From contig CAZPQK010000011.1 in NCBI GenBank assembly GCA_964588695.1, positions 1 to 64,000 of the forward strand: DNA of 64,000 nucleotides. The letters are read 5' to 3'. This document shows positions 40,671 to 50,300 of the stretch, piece by piece. Made by a program: the position numbers and the translations under genes. The notes under the pieces were generated by a model. That model ran no database searches. It was not told where the DNA came from and worked only from the letters and a program-made list of their open reading frames with translations. This stretch comes from CAZPQK01 sp964588695 (lineage in GTDB: Bacteria > Krumholzibacteriota > Krumholzibacteriia > WVZY01 > JAKEHA01). The stretch's first letter is position 1. Every line of letters begins with the position of its first letter.

Positions 40671-42324
40671 CCAAGCCGCCCGTCCGGGAGAGTTCGAAGG
40701 TTATCACCTTCCGGATGCCAACGACGTAAGCTTCTACCAACACACCACGCGTTGGAATGGTTTGCTGTCGTGGATCTTTTCCACCGATCACAAGCGCATT
40801 GGCATCATGTACCTGATACTGATGCTCGTTTATTTTACCATCGGCATGTCGCTTGGGTTCGTTATTCGTTTGGAACTAATGCGACCCGGCGCCGATTTCA
40901 TTACTCCGCGCATTTACAACTCGCTGTTTACGTTGCACGGGGTGATCATGATATTCCTTTTTGTCGTGCCGGGGCTATCCGCTTCGTTCGGCAACTTCCT
41001 TTTACCCATCCAGATAGGCGCCAAGGATGTGGTGTTTCCGCGGCTGAACTTGCTTTCCTGGTGGCTGTTTCTGGCTGGGGGCGTTCTTGCCCTCCTGGCG
41101 ATGTTTACCGGCGGCGGAGCTCCGGACACCGGCTGGACATTTTACGCGCCTTACAGCCTTAAAACCGGCGCCAACGTGCCGCTAGCCGCATTCGCGATTT
41201 TTGTGCTCGGGTTTTCGTCGATTCTAACCGGATTAAACTTTGTGACTACGGTGCACCAGATGCGCGCGCCGGGAATGTCGTTCCATCGGATGCCCTTGTT
41301 TGTTTGGGCTCTTTACGCGACGGGATGGATCCAGGTTATCGCGACCCCGGTCGTCGGTATTACGCTGGTGCTGATCATGGTAGAGCGATGGTTGGGGATT
41401 GGCGTTTTCGATCCAGCAATGGGTGGCGACCCGATTCTGTATCAGCACATGTTTTGGATCTACTCGCACCCCGCTGTTTACATCATGATTTTGCCGGCGA
41501 TGGGCGCGATCTCCGACATTATTTCGGTTCACGCTCGCCGCACGATTTTCGGTTATAGCTTTATCGCGTATTCAAGTATCGCGATTGCGCTGTTTGGATC
41601 GTTGGTGTGGGCACACCACATGTTCGTTTCCGGAAACAGTCTGGTCGCAAACTTTATCTTTTCGCTGCTCACCATGGTGGTGTCGATTCCCAGTGCGGTT
41701 AAAGTGTTCAACTGGGTGGCAACTTTGTACAAGGGGTCAATCGCGTTGGAGACCCCGATGCTGTACGCATTGAGCTTTATCTTCCTGTTCATGATCGGTG
41801 GATTCACCGGCATGATGATTGGGATCTTGTCGATCGATGTCCACGTGCACGATACCTATTTTATCGTTGCGCACTTTCATTACGTGATGTTTGGGGGTAT
41901 GGGCATCACGTTCTTTGGATCCATACACCATTGGTTTCCAAAGATGTTTGGGCGAATGTATCACCAGATTCCATCGAAGATTTCCTGGTTTTTGGTTTTC
42001 GTCGGATTCAACGTGTTGTATCTGCCGATGTTCGTAATGGGCTGGCGCGGAATGCCGCGACGCTATTTTGACTACCTGCCGGAGTACGCGACCGAACATA
42101 TGATCTCGACGTTCGGATCGTGGATTCTAATTGCGGGCGTCATCATTATGTTCGTGAATCTGGTTCACTCGTTGCGACATGGAAAAGTCGTAACCGCTAA
42201 GGATCCGTGGGGTGGGGGACGGACGTTGGAATGGCAAGTTCCGACGCCGCCGCCGCTGGAAAATTTTAAGGAAGTACCGACCGTGGTCGCGGGCGCGTAC
42301 GAGCCGAACAACGCGGAGGGTTAA
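40663..42324 (+). CDS. ctaD: Cytochrome c oxidase subunit I (A2-type)
   Basis: Heme a/a3-CuB catalytic subunit, about 12 TM helices, 553 residues. Helix VI has Y267-S268-H269-P-A-V-Y273: the A1-type Glu (HPEV) is replaced by Ala and preceded by Tyr-Ser, the signature of A2-type oxidases such as that of Rhodothermus. The CuB ligands H318-H319 are in WAHHMF, and the heme ligands lie in VAHFHYVMFG. Its start overlaps SCO by eight bases and its stop overlaps subunit III by one. Confidence 0.97.
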   Translation: MSNQAARPGEFEGYHLPDANDVSFYQHTTRWNGLLSWIFSTDHKRIGIMYLILMLVYFTIGMSLGFVIRLELMRPGADFITPRIYNSLFTLHGVIMIFLFVVPGLSASFGNFLLPIQIGAKDVVFPRLNLLSWWLFLAGGVLALLAMFTGGGAPDTGWTFYAPYSLKTGANVPLAAFAIFVLGFSSILTGLNFVTTVHQMRAPGMSFHRMPLFVWALYATGWIQVIATPVVGITLVLIMVERWLGIGVFDPAMGGDPILYQHMFWIYSHPAVYIMILPAMGAISDIISVHARRTIFGYSFIAYSSIAIALFGSLVWAHHMFVSGNSLVANFIFSLLTMVVSIPSAVKVFNWVATLYKGSIALETPMLYALSFIFLFMIGGFTGMMIGILSIDVHVHDTYFIVAHFHYVMFGGMGITFFGSIHHWFPKMFGRMYHQIPSKISWFLVFVGFNVLYLPMFVMGWRGMPRRYFDYLPEYATEHMISTFGSWILIAGVIIMFVNLVHSLRHGKVVTAKDPWGGGRTLEWQVPTPPPLENFKEVPTVVAGAYEPNNAEG

Positions 42325-43115
42325 TGTCCACGCACGCCCATTCGTCGATTGAGCTTCACGCTCACAAGGATTACACAAGTTCCAAAATCGGAATTTGGCT
42401 GTTCCTGGCAACAGAGGTTCTGCTGTTTGGTGGAATGTTTTTGTTGTACGCGGTGTATCGATCGATTCATCCAGAAGACTTCTCGGTGGCGGCCTCAGAG
42501 CTCGACACTTACGTCGGTTGCGTTAACACGGTTATCCTACTGACCAGTTCGTTAACTATGGCCCTTGCTATAGCTGCCGTTCACCACGGCAACCGAATGT
42601 TGTCGGTGGTTATGTTGTGGGCAACCGTGTTCTGCGGCGGCTGGTTTATGTACAACAAGTACTTCGAGTGGGGTGCGAAGATATCGCACGGAATCTATCC
42701 CGGCTCCGCACACCTGGCCACTTTTCCGCAGGGCGAACAGATTTTCTACGGCCTTTACTTCACCATGACCGGCCTGCACGGCGTTCACGTCATTATCGGA
42801 ATGATATTGTTGGCGGTGATGGCGCTCAAGACCGTCAATCAGCCAAACGCCGAAACCAACTTTATTGTGGGGCACGGTCTCCAGGACGCATACGGTTGCC
42901 GCGTTGCAATTATCGACAACGACAACAAGCCGGTGTGGACGGGCGAGGAAATTGACGACTCGTTTGAGCGGATCGCCATTAAAACCAAATACTGGCCGGT
43001 TAAGCGGCGGTTTAAAGTCGAGGACTTTAACCTTCTGGAGAATTCCGGACTGTACTGGCATATCGTCGACATCGTGTGGATCTTTTTGTTCCCACTGTTC
43101 TATCTCATTACTTAA
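42324..43115 (+). CDS. ctaE: Cytochrome c oxidase subunit III with a large loop insert
   Basis: A 263-residue subunit III with five recognisable TM helices, including KIGIWLFLATEVLLFGGMF (helix with the conserved Glu), YFTMTGLHGVHVIIGMI and the final WHIVDIVWIFLFPLFYL. Between the fourth and fifth helices is a polar insert of about 55 residues (186-240, GLQDAYGCRV through VEDFNLLENS) that ordinary subunits of about 200 residues do not have. Subunit III stabilises subunit I and supports proton uptake. It overlaps subunit I by one base. Confidence 0.94.
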   Translation: MSTHAHSSIELHAHKDYTSSKIGIWLFLATEVLLFGGMFLLYAVYRSIHPEDFSVAASELDTYVGCVNTVILLTSSLTMALAIAAVHHGNRMLSVVMLWATVFCGGWFMYNKYFEWGAKISHGIYPGSAHLATFPQGEQIFYGLYFTMTGLHGVHVIIGMILLAVMALKTVNQPNAETNFIVGHGLQDAYGCRVAIIDNDNKPVWTGEEIDDSFERIAIKTKYWPVKRRFKVEDFNLLENSGLYWHIVDIVWIFLFPLFYLIT

Positions 43116-43130
43116 TCGAGGCGGCCAAGC

Positions 43131-43433
43131 ATGTCTGATGGACACCACGATCACGAACACGAGCACGAACCCGTTGGGTACGGTACGTACTTTTTAACCT
43201 GGTTTAGCTTACTGATGCTCACCGCGGTAACGGTGACAGTGGCCGGATACGCTTTGGGTAACTGGAGTGTGTGGGTGGCGTTGATCATCGCGAGCGTTAA
43301 GGCCAGTGTGGTGTTGTACTTGTTTATGCACCTCAAGTACGAAAAGCAACTGTTTCACACAATGCTGATCATCATTCTGGTGACTTTGATTATTTTCATC
43401 GGCCTCACGTTTACCGATACCTTGTTTAGGTAG
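43131..43433 (+). CDS. ctaF: Cytochrome c oxidase subunit IV family protein
   Basis: A 100-residue membrane protein with a His/Glu-rich N terminus (DGHHDHEHEHEP) and three TM helices. The family signature ALIIASVKASVVLYLFMHLK is exact for the prokaryotic COX4/CtaF family. This small subunit is an accessory part of the oxidase, possibly with a role in assembly. The N-terminal histidines might bind metal. It lies between subunit III (15 bp) and subunit II (5 bp), and I expect co-transcription. Confidence 0.93.
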   Translation: MSDGHHDHEHEHEPVGYGTYFLTWFSLLMLTAVTVTVAGYALGNWSVWVALIIASVKASVVLYLFMHLKYEKQLFHTMLIIILVTLIIFIGLTFTDTLFR

Positions 43434-43438
43434 GAGCT

Positions 43439-44422
43439 ATGCTTAGCGAACTCTCCAACATGTCCGAACATGTGAATGGCCCGATTCTATTCGTTACCGC
43501 CATTTGCTTAATTCTGCTCATCGGCATAACCGCGGCGATGGTGTACTTCACTTTTCGCTACAGTCGCCGCCGCAATCCCAATCCCACCGACGTCGCTCAT
43601 CACACCGGGTTGGAGGTGGCGTGGACCGTTATACCCACGATCCTTTCCATAGCGATGTTTTGGACGGGCTGGGTTGGGTACAAATACATGAAAGACGCGC
43701 CCGCCGACGCCATTCAGATTACTGCCGAGGCCCGCATGTGGTCGTGGTCGTTTAAATACGCCAACCCCGGCGAAGACGGCCCGGTGGCCACCACGCTCAA
43801 TATTCCTGTGGGGAAAGCCGTTCAAATCAACATGTTCTCCAGCGACGTGTTGCACAGTTTCTACATTCCCGCCTTTAAAGTGAAGCAGGATTGCGTTCCC
43901 GGAATAGACGGGCTTTATGTGTGGTTCGAAGCCTATCAGGAAGGCGAGTACGACATTCTGTGCACAGAGTATTGTGGCCTCAGTCACGCCGCCATGCTGG
44001 CCAAGTGTAACGTGATGTCGGTTGCCGACTACGACGCCTGGTACCAGCAGGAGCATGAAAAGTTCGAAGAGATGCAGGAGCTGTTGTCTTCGAACGAAGA
44101 AATGTCTGACGACGATCCCGCGCTCATCCGTTTGGGGCAAACGTTGTCCGCTGCTAAAGGCTGTATCGCTTGCCACAGTTCGGATGGTTCGGCGATTGTA
44201 GGCCCGACATTCAAAGGCCTGTGGGGCAAGCAGGAAGTGGTTATTACCGCGGGTGCCGAGCGCGAAATAACCGTGGATGAGGATTACTTAAAGCGTTCGA
44301 TCTGGGATTCGAGCGCGGATATTGTTAAAGGATACCAGAACTTGATGCCATCGCAGCAGGGACTGGTAAACGAAAACGATGCCAAAGCCATCATCGCTTA
44401 CATCAAGAGTCTGGCGAACTAG
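43439..44422 (+). CDS. ctaC: Cytochrome c oxidase subunit II with fused cytochrome c (caa3-type)
   Basis: A 327-residue electron-entry subunit. Two N-terminal TM helices (VTAICLILLIGITAAMVYF and the helix near AWTVIPTILSIAMFW) are followed by the CuA cupredoxin domain, with ligands C175, C179, H183 and M186 in CTEYCGLSHAAM. A C-terminal class I cytochrome c (C242-xx-C245-H246) ends the chain, making this a caa3-type oxidase. The heme domain is very similar to that of the membrane cytochrome encoded at 45285, a clear sign of duplication. Confidence 0.96.
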   Translation: MLSELSNMSEHVNGPILFVTAICLILLIGITAAMVYFTFRYSRRRNPNPTDVAHHTGLEVAWTVIPTILSIAMFWTGWVGYKYMKDAPADAIQITAEARMWSWSFKYANPGEDGPVATTLNIPVGKAVQINMFSSDVLHSFYIPAFKVKQDCVPGIDGLYVWFEAYQEGEYDILCTEYCGLSHAAMLAKCNVMSVADYDAWYQQEHEKFEEMQELLSSNEEMSDDDPALIRLGQTLSAAKGCIACHSSDGSAIVGPTFKGLWGKQEVVITAGAEREITVDEDYLKRSIWDSSADIVKGYQNLMPSQQGLVNENDAKAIIAYIKSLAN

Positions 44423-44425
44423 GTA

Positions 44426-45268
44426 ATGCACCATTTGCGAGTCATACTTGCGCTGTCCAAGGTTCGCATTGCGATCCTTTCGACCCTCTCCGCGGTTTGC
44501 GGGTATATGCTTGCGTTGCCCGGTGTCTCGTGGGGACTGGTGCTGCCCAGTTTGGGTGTGTTTGTCTTAGCCTGCGGCGCGGCAGCGTTGAATCAGTGGC
44601 AGGAACGCGACATCGACCCACTGATGGAGCGCACTAAGACACGCCCGTTGCCGACGGGGCAGGTCACGCCGACGTACGCGCTGGTCGTTTCACTGGTAAT
44701 GATTGCGCTGGGTTTGTGGCTTTTATGGCCAAACGTGACTGCCGTTCTTCTCGGGGCCTTGACGGTGGTTTGGTACAACGGAATCTATACGCCGCTCAAA
44801 CGCATTTCCGCCTTTGCTGCGATTCCTGGCGGTGTTGTGGGCGCGTTGCCGCCCGTCATCGGTTGGGCCGCGGCCGGAGGCAATGTGTCCGACCCGCGGG
44901 TGCTAGCGGTCGCCTTCTTTTTCTTCGTATGGCAGATTCCACACTTTTGGTTACTGCTCATGCGCATCGGGCCGCAGTACGAAGCTGCGGGTTTGCCAAC
45001 GCTAACCCAATTGCTTTCTAAGCGCCAACTCACTCGCGTCACCTACGTGTGGATGTTGGCCACCGGTTTTTCGGTGGTAATGATGCCATTGTTTGGAGTC
45101 GGTGGCGGCTGGTGGCTTCCGCTTGGGCTGGTGCTATCGACGCTTTGGTTAGGTTGGCACGCGACGATGATGGTACGCAGCAACGGCGAAGTGGTGGCTT
45201 TTAAAGAAATCAACATGTACGCGTTAGTCGTAATTATGCTTCTGGCATTGAGTGGGTTATTGGCCTAA
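44426..45268 (+). CDS. ctaB: Protoheme IX farnesyltransferase (heme O synthase)
   Basis: Membrane prenyltransferase converting heme b to heme O, the precursor of heme A in the oxidase. The 280 residues form about nine TM helices. The prenyl-diphosphate motif is seen as LNQWQERDIDPLMERTKTRP (NxxxxxxD). The start lies three bases after subunit II and the gene ends 16 bp before the membrane cytochrome. CtaA (heme A synthase) is not in the window and would have to be encoded elsewhere for a heme a3 enzyme. Confidence 0.95.
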   Translation: MHHLRVILALSKVRIAILSTLSAVCGYMLALPGVSWGLVLPSLGVFVLACGAAALNQWQERDIDPLMERTKTRPLPTGQVTPTYALVVSLVMIALGLWLLWPNVTAVLLGALTVVWYNGIYTPLKRISAFAAIPGGVVGALPPVIGWAAAGGNVSDPRVLAVAFFFFVWQIPHFWLLLMRIGPQYEAAGLPTLTQLLSKRQLTRVTYVWMLATGFSVVMMPLFGVGGGWWLPLGLVLSTLWLGWHATMMVRSNGEVVAFKEINMYALVVIMLLALSGLLA

Positions 45269-45284
45269 GGGGGACCAATACCGT

Positions 45285-46727
45285 ATGGGTATTTTCGCGA
45301 ACTTGATACTTGCACCTCACGAGCACTATCTGCAGCTGCTGGAGTTTCTGGCGGTTATGAGCTGGGTGATGTATCTGCCGTACGTGGGTGTCGTGCTGGG
45401 AAGTACGGCGTTGTCGCTGTGGTTAACATTTCGTGACCACGAAGCGCCGTCCGAGAACTTTCGCCGCTTCGGCGGGGACTTGATCAACACGTTTCTGACC
45501 AACAAGTTCGCGATGTTGATCTTCGGATTCCTCCCGGTCATCATTTTCCCAATTATCTATAGCCAGTGGTTTTATCAGGCTCCGACAACCACGCTGGTTT
45601 ATATCAAGTGGACACCGTTGTTGATGGCCATCTCGCTTCTTTCTGCGATCGGCTACGCTTCGACGTACGCTTCGCGCAACGACAAGCCAGGCAATTTTAC
45701 TCGCCACATGCTTCTAGGTCTGCAAACCGTTGGGCTGCTTAAGCTGACGGTGTTTGTTCTGTTGGCTAGCGTTGGCCGACTGGCCGACCCGGAGGAATGG
45801 TTTCGCGTGCGCAACATCGTGATTCTCCTGTTGCACTGGAATGCGATGTGGAAGTTCTTGCTCTTTTTGCATCTGGCATCTGTAGTGACCGGTGCCTCAA
45901 TTCTATTCTTCTTTTTCAAATGGCCCGGCTCTTCGATAGACGAGCCGGCAAGCGAGTACGCTGGCTTTGTCCGTAAGTTCGGCGCAGGGCTCGCGTTGGC
46001 CTTTTGCATGGCTGTCCCGGTGTTCAATCTGTTTTTTATTTGGACTTCGCCGGACATTATGTTTGGCAACGATATCTGGATCATGGCCGTCGCTGTTATC
46101 GCGTTTGCCTTATTCGCTGCGGTTACGTTTGTTTCGATGCTGGCCAAAGGCAAGGCGCATCTGGCGGCGACTGCGTTTGTGTTGGTTATCGCCACTTTCT
46201 TTAGCGCGGCTTTCGTCGATGTAAAAGGAATGGCGCATTCGAATGCGGAGCATCGCACGGTGCTCGTCGATAAAGCGAAGCTGGCGGCGGAAACGCGCGC
46301 GCCGCATCACTACAGCTACCATCCGGAAGATCACGCCGCTGGTGGAGGGCATGCCCCGACGCCGACGCCTGGTCCGAGTGTTCCTTCTGGTGACCCGGAC
46401 GACCTTGCGCGCCTGGGTGAAATTCTGTCGCAGACCAAGGGCTGCATTGCATGTCATAGCGTCGACGGAACGACGCTCGTCGGGCCCAGCTACAAAGATC
46501 AGTGGGGAACGACGCGAACCGTGGTGACCGCTGGCAGCGAGCGGCAAGTCGTTATGGACGAAGCGTACGTGCGAAATTCGATTCTTCATTCGGCTGACGA
46601 CATCGTGAAAGGTTTCCAGAACCTAATGCCTTCACAGCAGGGGTTGGTCAGCGACAAAGAAGTTGAAGCTTTGGTTGCCTACATTAAATCGGTCGGCAGC
46701 AGCGGCGCGGCCGGGGGCGACCACTAG
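45285..46727 (+). CDS. Polytopic membrane protein with C-terminal cytochrome c, unknown family
   Basis: A 480-residue protein between heme O synthase and ActA. Residues 1-310 form about eight hydrophobic helices with histidines that could bind heme b (H12, H14, others in FTRHMLLGL and LHWNAMWKFLLFLH). After a Gly/Pro/His linker, residues 374-470 are a class I cytochrome c (C387-xx-C390-H391). That domain matches the tail of oxidase subunit II at 56 of 99 positions without gaps, by eye. I do not recognise the membrane half. It may replace ActE as electron carrier between complex III and the oxidase. Confidence 0.85.
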   Translation: MGIFANLILAPHEHYLQLLEFLAVMSWVMYLPYVGVVLGSTALSLWLTFRDHEAPSENFRRFGGDLINTFLTNKFAMLIFGFLPVIIFPIIYSQWFYQAPTTTLVYIKWTPLLMAISLLSAIGYASTYASRNDKPGNFTRHMLLGLQTVGLLKLTVFVLLASVGRLADPEEWFRVRNIVILLLHWNAMWKFLLFLHLASVVTGASILFFFFKWPGSSIDEPASEYAGFVRKFGAGLALAFCMAVPVFNLFFIWTSPDIMFGNDIWIMAVAVIAFALFAAVTFVSMLAKGKAHLAATAFVLVIATFFSAAFVDVKGMAHSNAEHRTVLVDKAKLAAETRAPHHYSYHPEDHAAGGGHAPTPTPGPSVPSGDPDDLARLGEILSQTKGCIACHSVDGTTLVGPSYKDQWGTTRTVVTAGSERQVVMDEAYVRNSILHSADDIVKGFQNLMPSQQGLVSDKEVEALVAYIKSVGSSGAAGGDH

Positions 46728-46767
46728 GTCGGCAAGAGGCAGTCGTCTCTAAAAGGAGTCTAGTAAA

Positions 46768-47286
46768 GTGGTGAAGCGCTTAATCACAGTTGGCCTGGTC
46801 GGGTACTTCGCGTTGTTCGCGGTGCTTACCCTGGCGGTCGGTTTTCGTTGGCACAAGTACAAGAAAGCGCCGGATCAGCCCATTGCGTTTAGTCACAAAG
46901 TTCACGTGGGCAAACTTGGTCTCACTTGCGAAACATGTCACACCACGGCTGATAAGTCGACGTACGCAGGAGTTCCTTCGGTACAGACTTGTATGAATTG
47001 CCACGTCGCCGTAAAGACCGACAGCCCCGAGATTCAAAATCTAACCAAGTATTGGGAAGACGAAGAACCGGTGCCTTGGAATCGGGTGCACCGCATTCGC
47101 GTACGCAATTACGTCTATTTTACCCACGAGCAACATATCAACGCTGGCGTTGATTGTGCGCAATGTCATGGCGATCTTGGTGCGATGGATAAGGTTCGCC
47201 AGGTTAGCTCGCTCAAAATGGGTTGGTGCGTGTCGTGTCACAATCACAACGACGCGCCCGTCGACTGTCTTACCTGTCACAAGTAA
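46768..47286 (+). CDS. actA: Alternative complex III, pentaheme cytochrome c ActA
   Basis: A 172-residue protein with one N-terminal membrane anchor (about residues 5-25) and five CxxCH sites at Cys54, 75, 130, 154 and 167. This is the multiheme ActA subunit of alternative complex III (quinol:cytochrome c oxidoreductase), which passes electrons from ActB toward a cytochrome c. The start is GTG after AAGGAG. Five hemes match ActA in Rhodothermus. It precedes ActB by 28 bp. Confidence 0.92.
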   Translation: MVKRLITVGLVGYFALFAVLTLAVGFRWHKYKKAPDQPIAFSHKVHVGKLGLTCETCHTTADKSTYAGVPSVQTCMNCHVAVKTDSPEIQNLTKYWEDEEPVPWNRVHRIRVRNYVYFTHEQHINAGVDCAQCHGDLGAMDKVRQVSSLKMGWCVSCHNHNDAPVDCLTCHK

Positions 47287-47314
47287 CGGACCACGCGGAG
47301 GACCGATCTAAGTA

Positions 47315-50300
47315 ATGGACAGAAGAGATTTCTTAAAGCTTTTGGGTGTCGGCGCCGGCGCGGCTGCGGCCGCAGGGTGCAACCTCGACCGTAAGTCCGA
47401 GAAGCTGATTCCGTATTTGGTTCCGCCAGAAGACGGAACGATTCCGGGTGAGGCGACTTATACCGCGTCGACGTGTACCGAATGCCCGGGCGCTTGCGGT
47501 ACCACGGTTAAGGTTCAGGAAAACCTACAATCAGAGCCCAAAGAGGGCGTGTGGCCAATGCGGCCGGTAAAAGTCGACGGCCTGGACGGACACCCGCTTA
47601 ACGACGGCGCGCTGTGTATGCGCGGGCAGGCGAGTATCAACCGCCTGTATCATCCCGACCGGATCGCTCAGCCATTGATGCAACGCGGCAACGGCTTTGC
47701 AGAGCCGGCCACTTGGGCTCAAGGGTACGACGCGATCAAGAAGGCAATGGCGTCTTCGAACCGGCAACATCATTTTCTTTCCGGACAAACCAGCGGATCG
47801 TTTTCCGCGTTGGTCGATACATTTTGTTCTAGCGCAAACGTCAATCGGCTACCCGAGTATGAGTTGCTTTCGCACGCTTCTATCCGCGAAGCCAACGACG
47901 TGCTGTTCGGCCGGGCCGTGGTCCCGACCTATCGCGTCGATCGAGCCGACTTTCTCCTGACGCTAGGCGTAGACCTGACCAATACTTTTCAGGACAGCAT
48001 CGCGCACCACCGCAGCATTGCTAACCACGCCGGCGACGATCACTTTTCCTGGTACCACCTGGAGCCTCACGTAACACTGACCGGACTAAACGCGCCGCAT
48101 CGTTTTACGCTAAAACCCGGTTCGGAAGTGTACCTGTTGTGGTACATGCTGGCCGCAGTGAACAACCGCGTGTTCGACCAGCGATTTAACGACATCGTCG
48201 GCCGCTTGCGTCGGCCCACCCGCGGCGAGGTCGCGAGTAACACTGGGCTAAGCGAAGACCGGGTTGACGAAATCACGCGCGGATTTCTGGCCGCTAAGCA
48301 CCCGCTGGTTATTTCTGGCGAGGCATCGACGCGGCACGATCGCGGGCTGCAAGTTGCGTTGGCGACGTCGCTGCTGCAGTACGCAGTGGGTTCGATGGGC
48401 GACACGGTTGACTTCGATCGCACTCAGGATTGGTCGCGGGTTGGCAACATTGCTGACATGCGAAACCTCGCCGACGAACTCAAGAACAACCGCGTTGGCG
48501 TACTGTTTGTGTTCGACACCGATCCGGTATCGCAGTTGCCATTTGGTGAAGAGTTAAAAGATGCGATGGATAGCGCCGAACTGGTTGTGGGTGTCGGTAC
48601 GCTCATGACCCCAACTTTAGAAGCCTGCGACGTCGTCTTTCCATTGTCGCACGCTCTGGAAGCTTGGGGCGATCGACGCTCGACGTCGGTGGTTAGTGTA
48701 ATCCAACCGACGTTTGAGCCCATCCACGACACCCGCTCCGAAGGTGACGTGCTGATGGGACTGATGGCCGATTTAGGGCGTCCGCTTCCGCAGACGTCGT
48801 ACCAAGCATATGTTTTGCAGCGCTGGACCGACGAACTCGGTGCAAACGGCGTTGATGCACTGCTGCGGGACGGCTACCGCGAGTTGGCGACGCCACGACG
48901 CCAGCTTACGATTGCCGGTGACGCGTCGTCTCGGGTAGCCGCGGCGATGGGTAACAAGGCTGCGCCCAGCGGGTCAGTAGTTGTAAAAACTACATCGATT
49001 CGTACCTACGACGGACGAAGCGCGGTGCTTCCGTTATTGCAAGAGATTCCCGACCCGTTAACAACGATCACCTGGGAGCACTGGGTGTCAGTTTCGCCGA
49101 TTACCGCGGCGTCGCTGGGTGTCAAAGATCGCGACATGGTTACGCTTTCGTCGAACGGTTGGTCGAAAGACTTGCCGGCCAAGGTTCAGCCTGGTCTCGC
49201 GGACGGCGTCTTTATGGTTCAAGAAGACGTACCCGGAATTCCTGCGGCTTGGGTTGGCGATTCAGGCGAAGCGGGAGCGTATGTGTCTAACGTTACCGCG
49301 ACCAAATCGGGCGGGACCTTCGCGCTGCCGATTAACGCTGGCTCGACTGAAGACTTGGGACGGGGCATCGTTCCTGGCAGTGAACCTGCTCACTTTGGTC
49401 ATCACCACGTTGACCCAAAAACCACGCCCCGCGAAGAATATAGTTTTAACCCCGACCCGATGACCCGCTACCCCGACTACAAATGGGCCATGGCCATCGA
49501 TATGGATTTGTGCTCGGGATGTTCGGCGTGCGTGGCAGCGTGTTACATCGAAAACAACGTCCCCGTGGTTGGGCCCGAGGAGCACCTCAAGGGGCGCGAG
49601 CTATCGTGGATTCGAATTGAGCCCTACTACGATGCGGGAAGCGGTACCGCTGCGGCCGCCGCGCACGGCGGTGGCAACGGTCACGGCGCCGGGAGTGGCG
49701 GCGGCGCGGATGGCGAGGGCCATCACTATGGAACCGGTCTGGCAAACCTGGACAAGAAAGTCGACTTTGTTCACGCGTCCGCCGACGACGTTCATGCGGA
49801 ATTTCTGCCCATGATGTGTCAGCACTGCGACGAGGCCCCGTGCGAGCCCGTATGTCCGGTATACGCGACGTACCACAACACCGAAGGTCTGAACGTTCAG
49901 GTTTATAACCGATGCGTGGGTACTCGCTATTGCGCCAACAACTGTCCGTATAAATTGCGGCGCTTTAACTGGTTCGATCCCGATCGCCCGTATCCGCTGG
50001 CGATGATGACCAACCCGGAAGTTTCCGTGCGTGGTAAGGGAATCATGGAGAAATGTTCTTTCTGTGCCCATAAGATTCGTAAAGCCAAAGAAGACGCCAA
50101 GGATCATGGCGGACTGGTGAAGGACGGGGAAGTTGTTCCCGCGTGTATGGCCACCTGTCCGGGCGATGCGATTGTGTTTGGAAACCTCAAGGATCCCAAA
50201 TCCAAGGTTTCGCAGTGGGCCAAAAACGACCGCGCCAAGCGCGTACTCGAAGAACTGGGCACCAGCCCGTCGGTCTACTATCTAGCTAGCAAGAGAAAGG

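Noticed and set aside
43508..44176. 222-codon minus-strand frame opposite oxidase subunit II
   Set aside because: Opposite strand of a clear CuA domain; no independent evidence.
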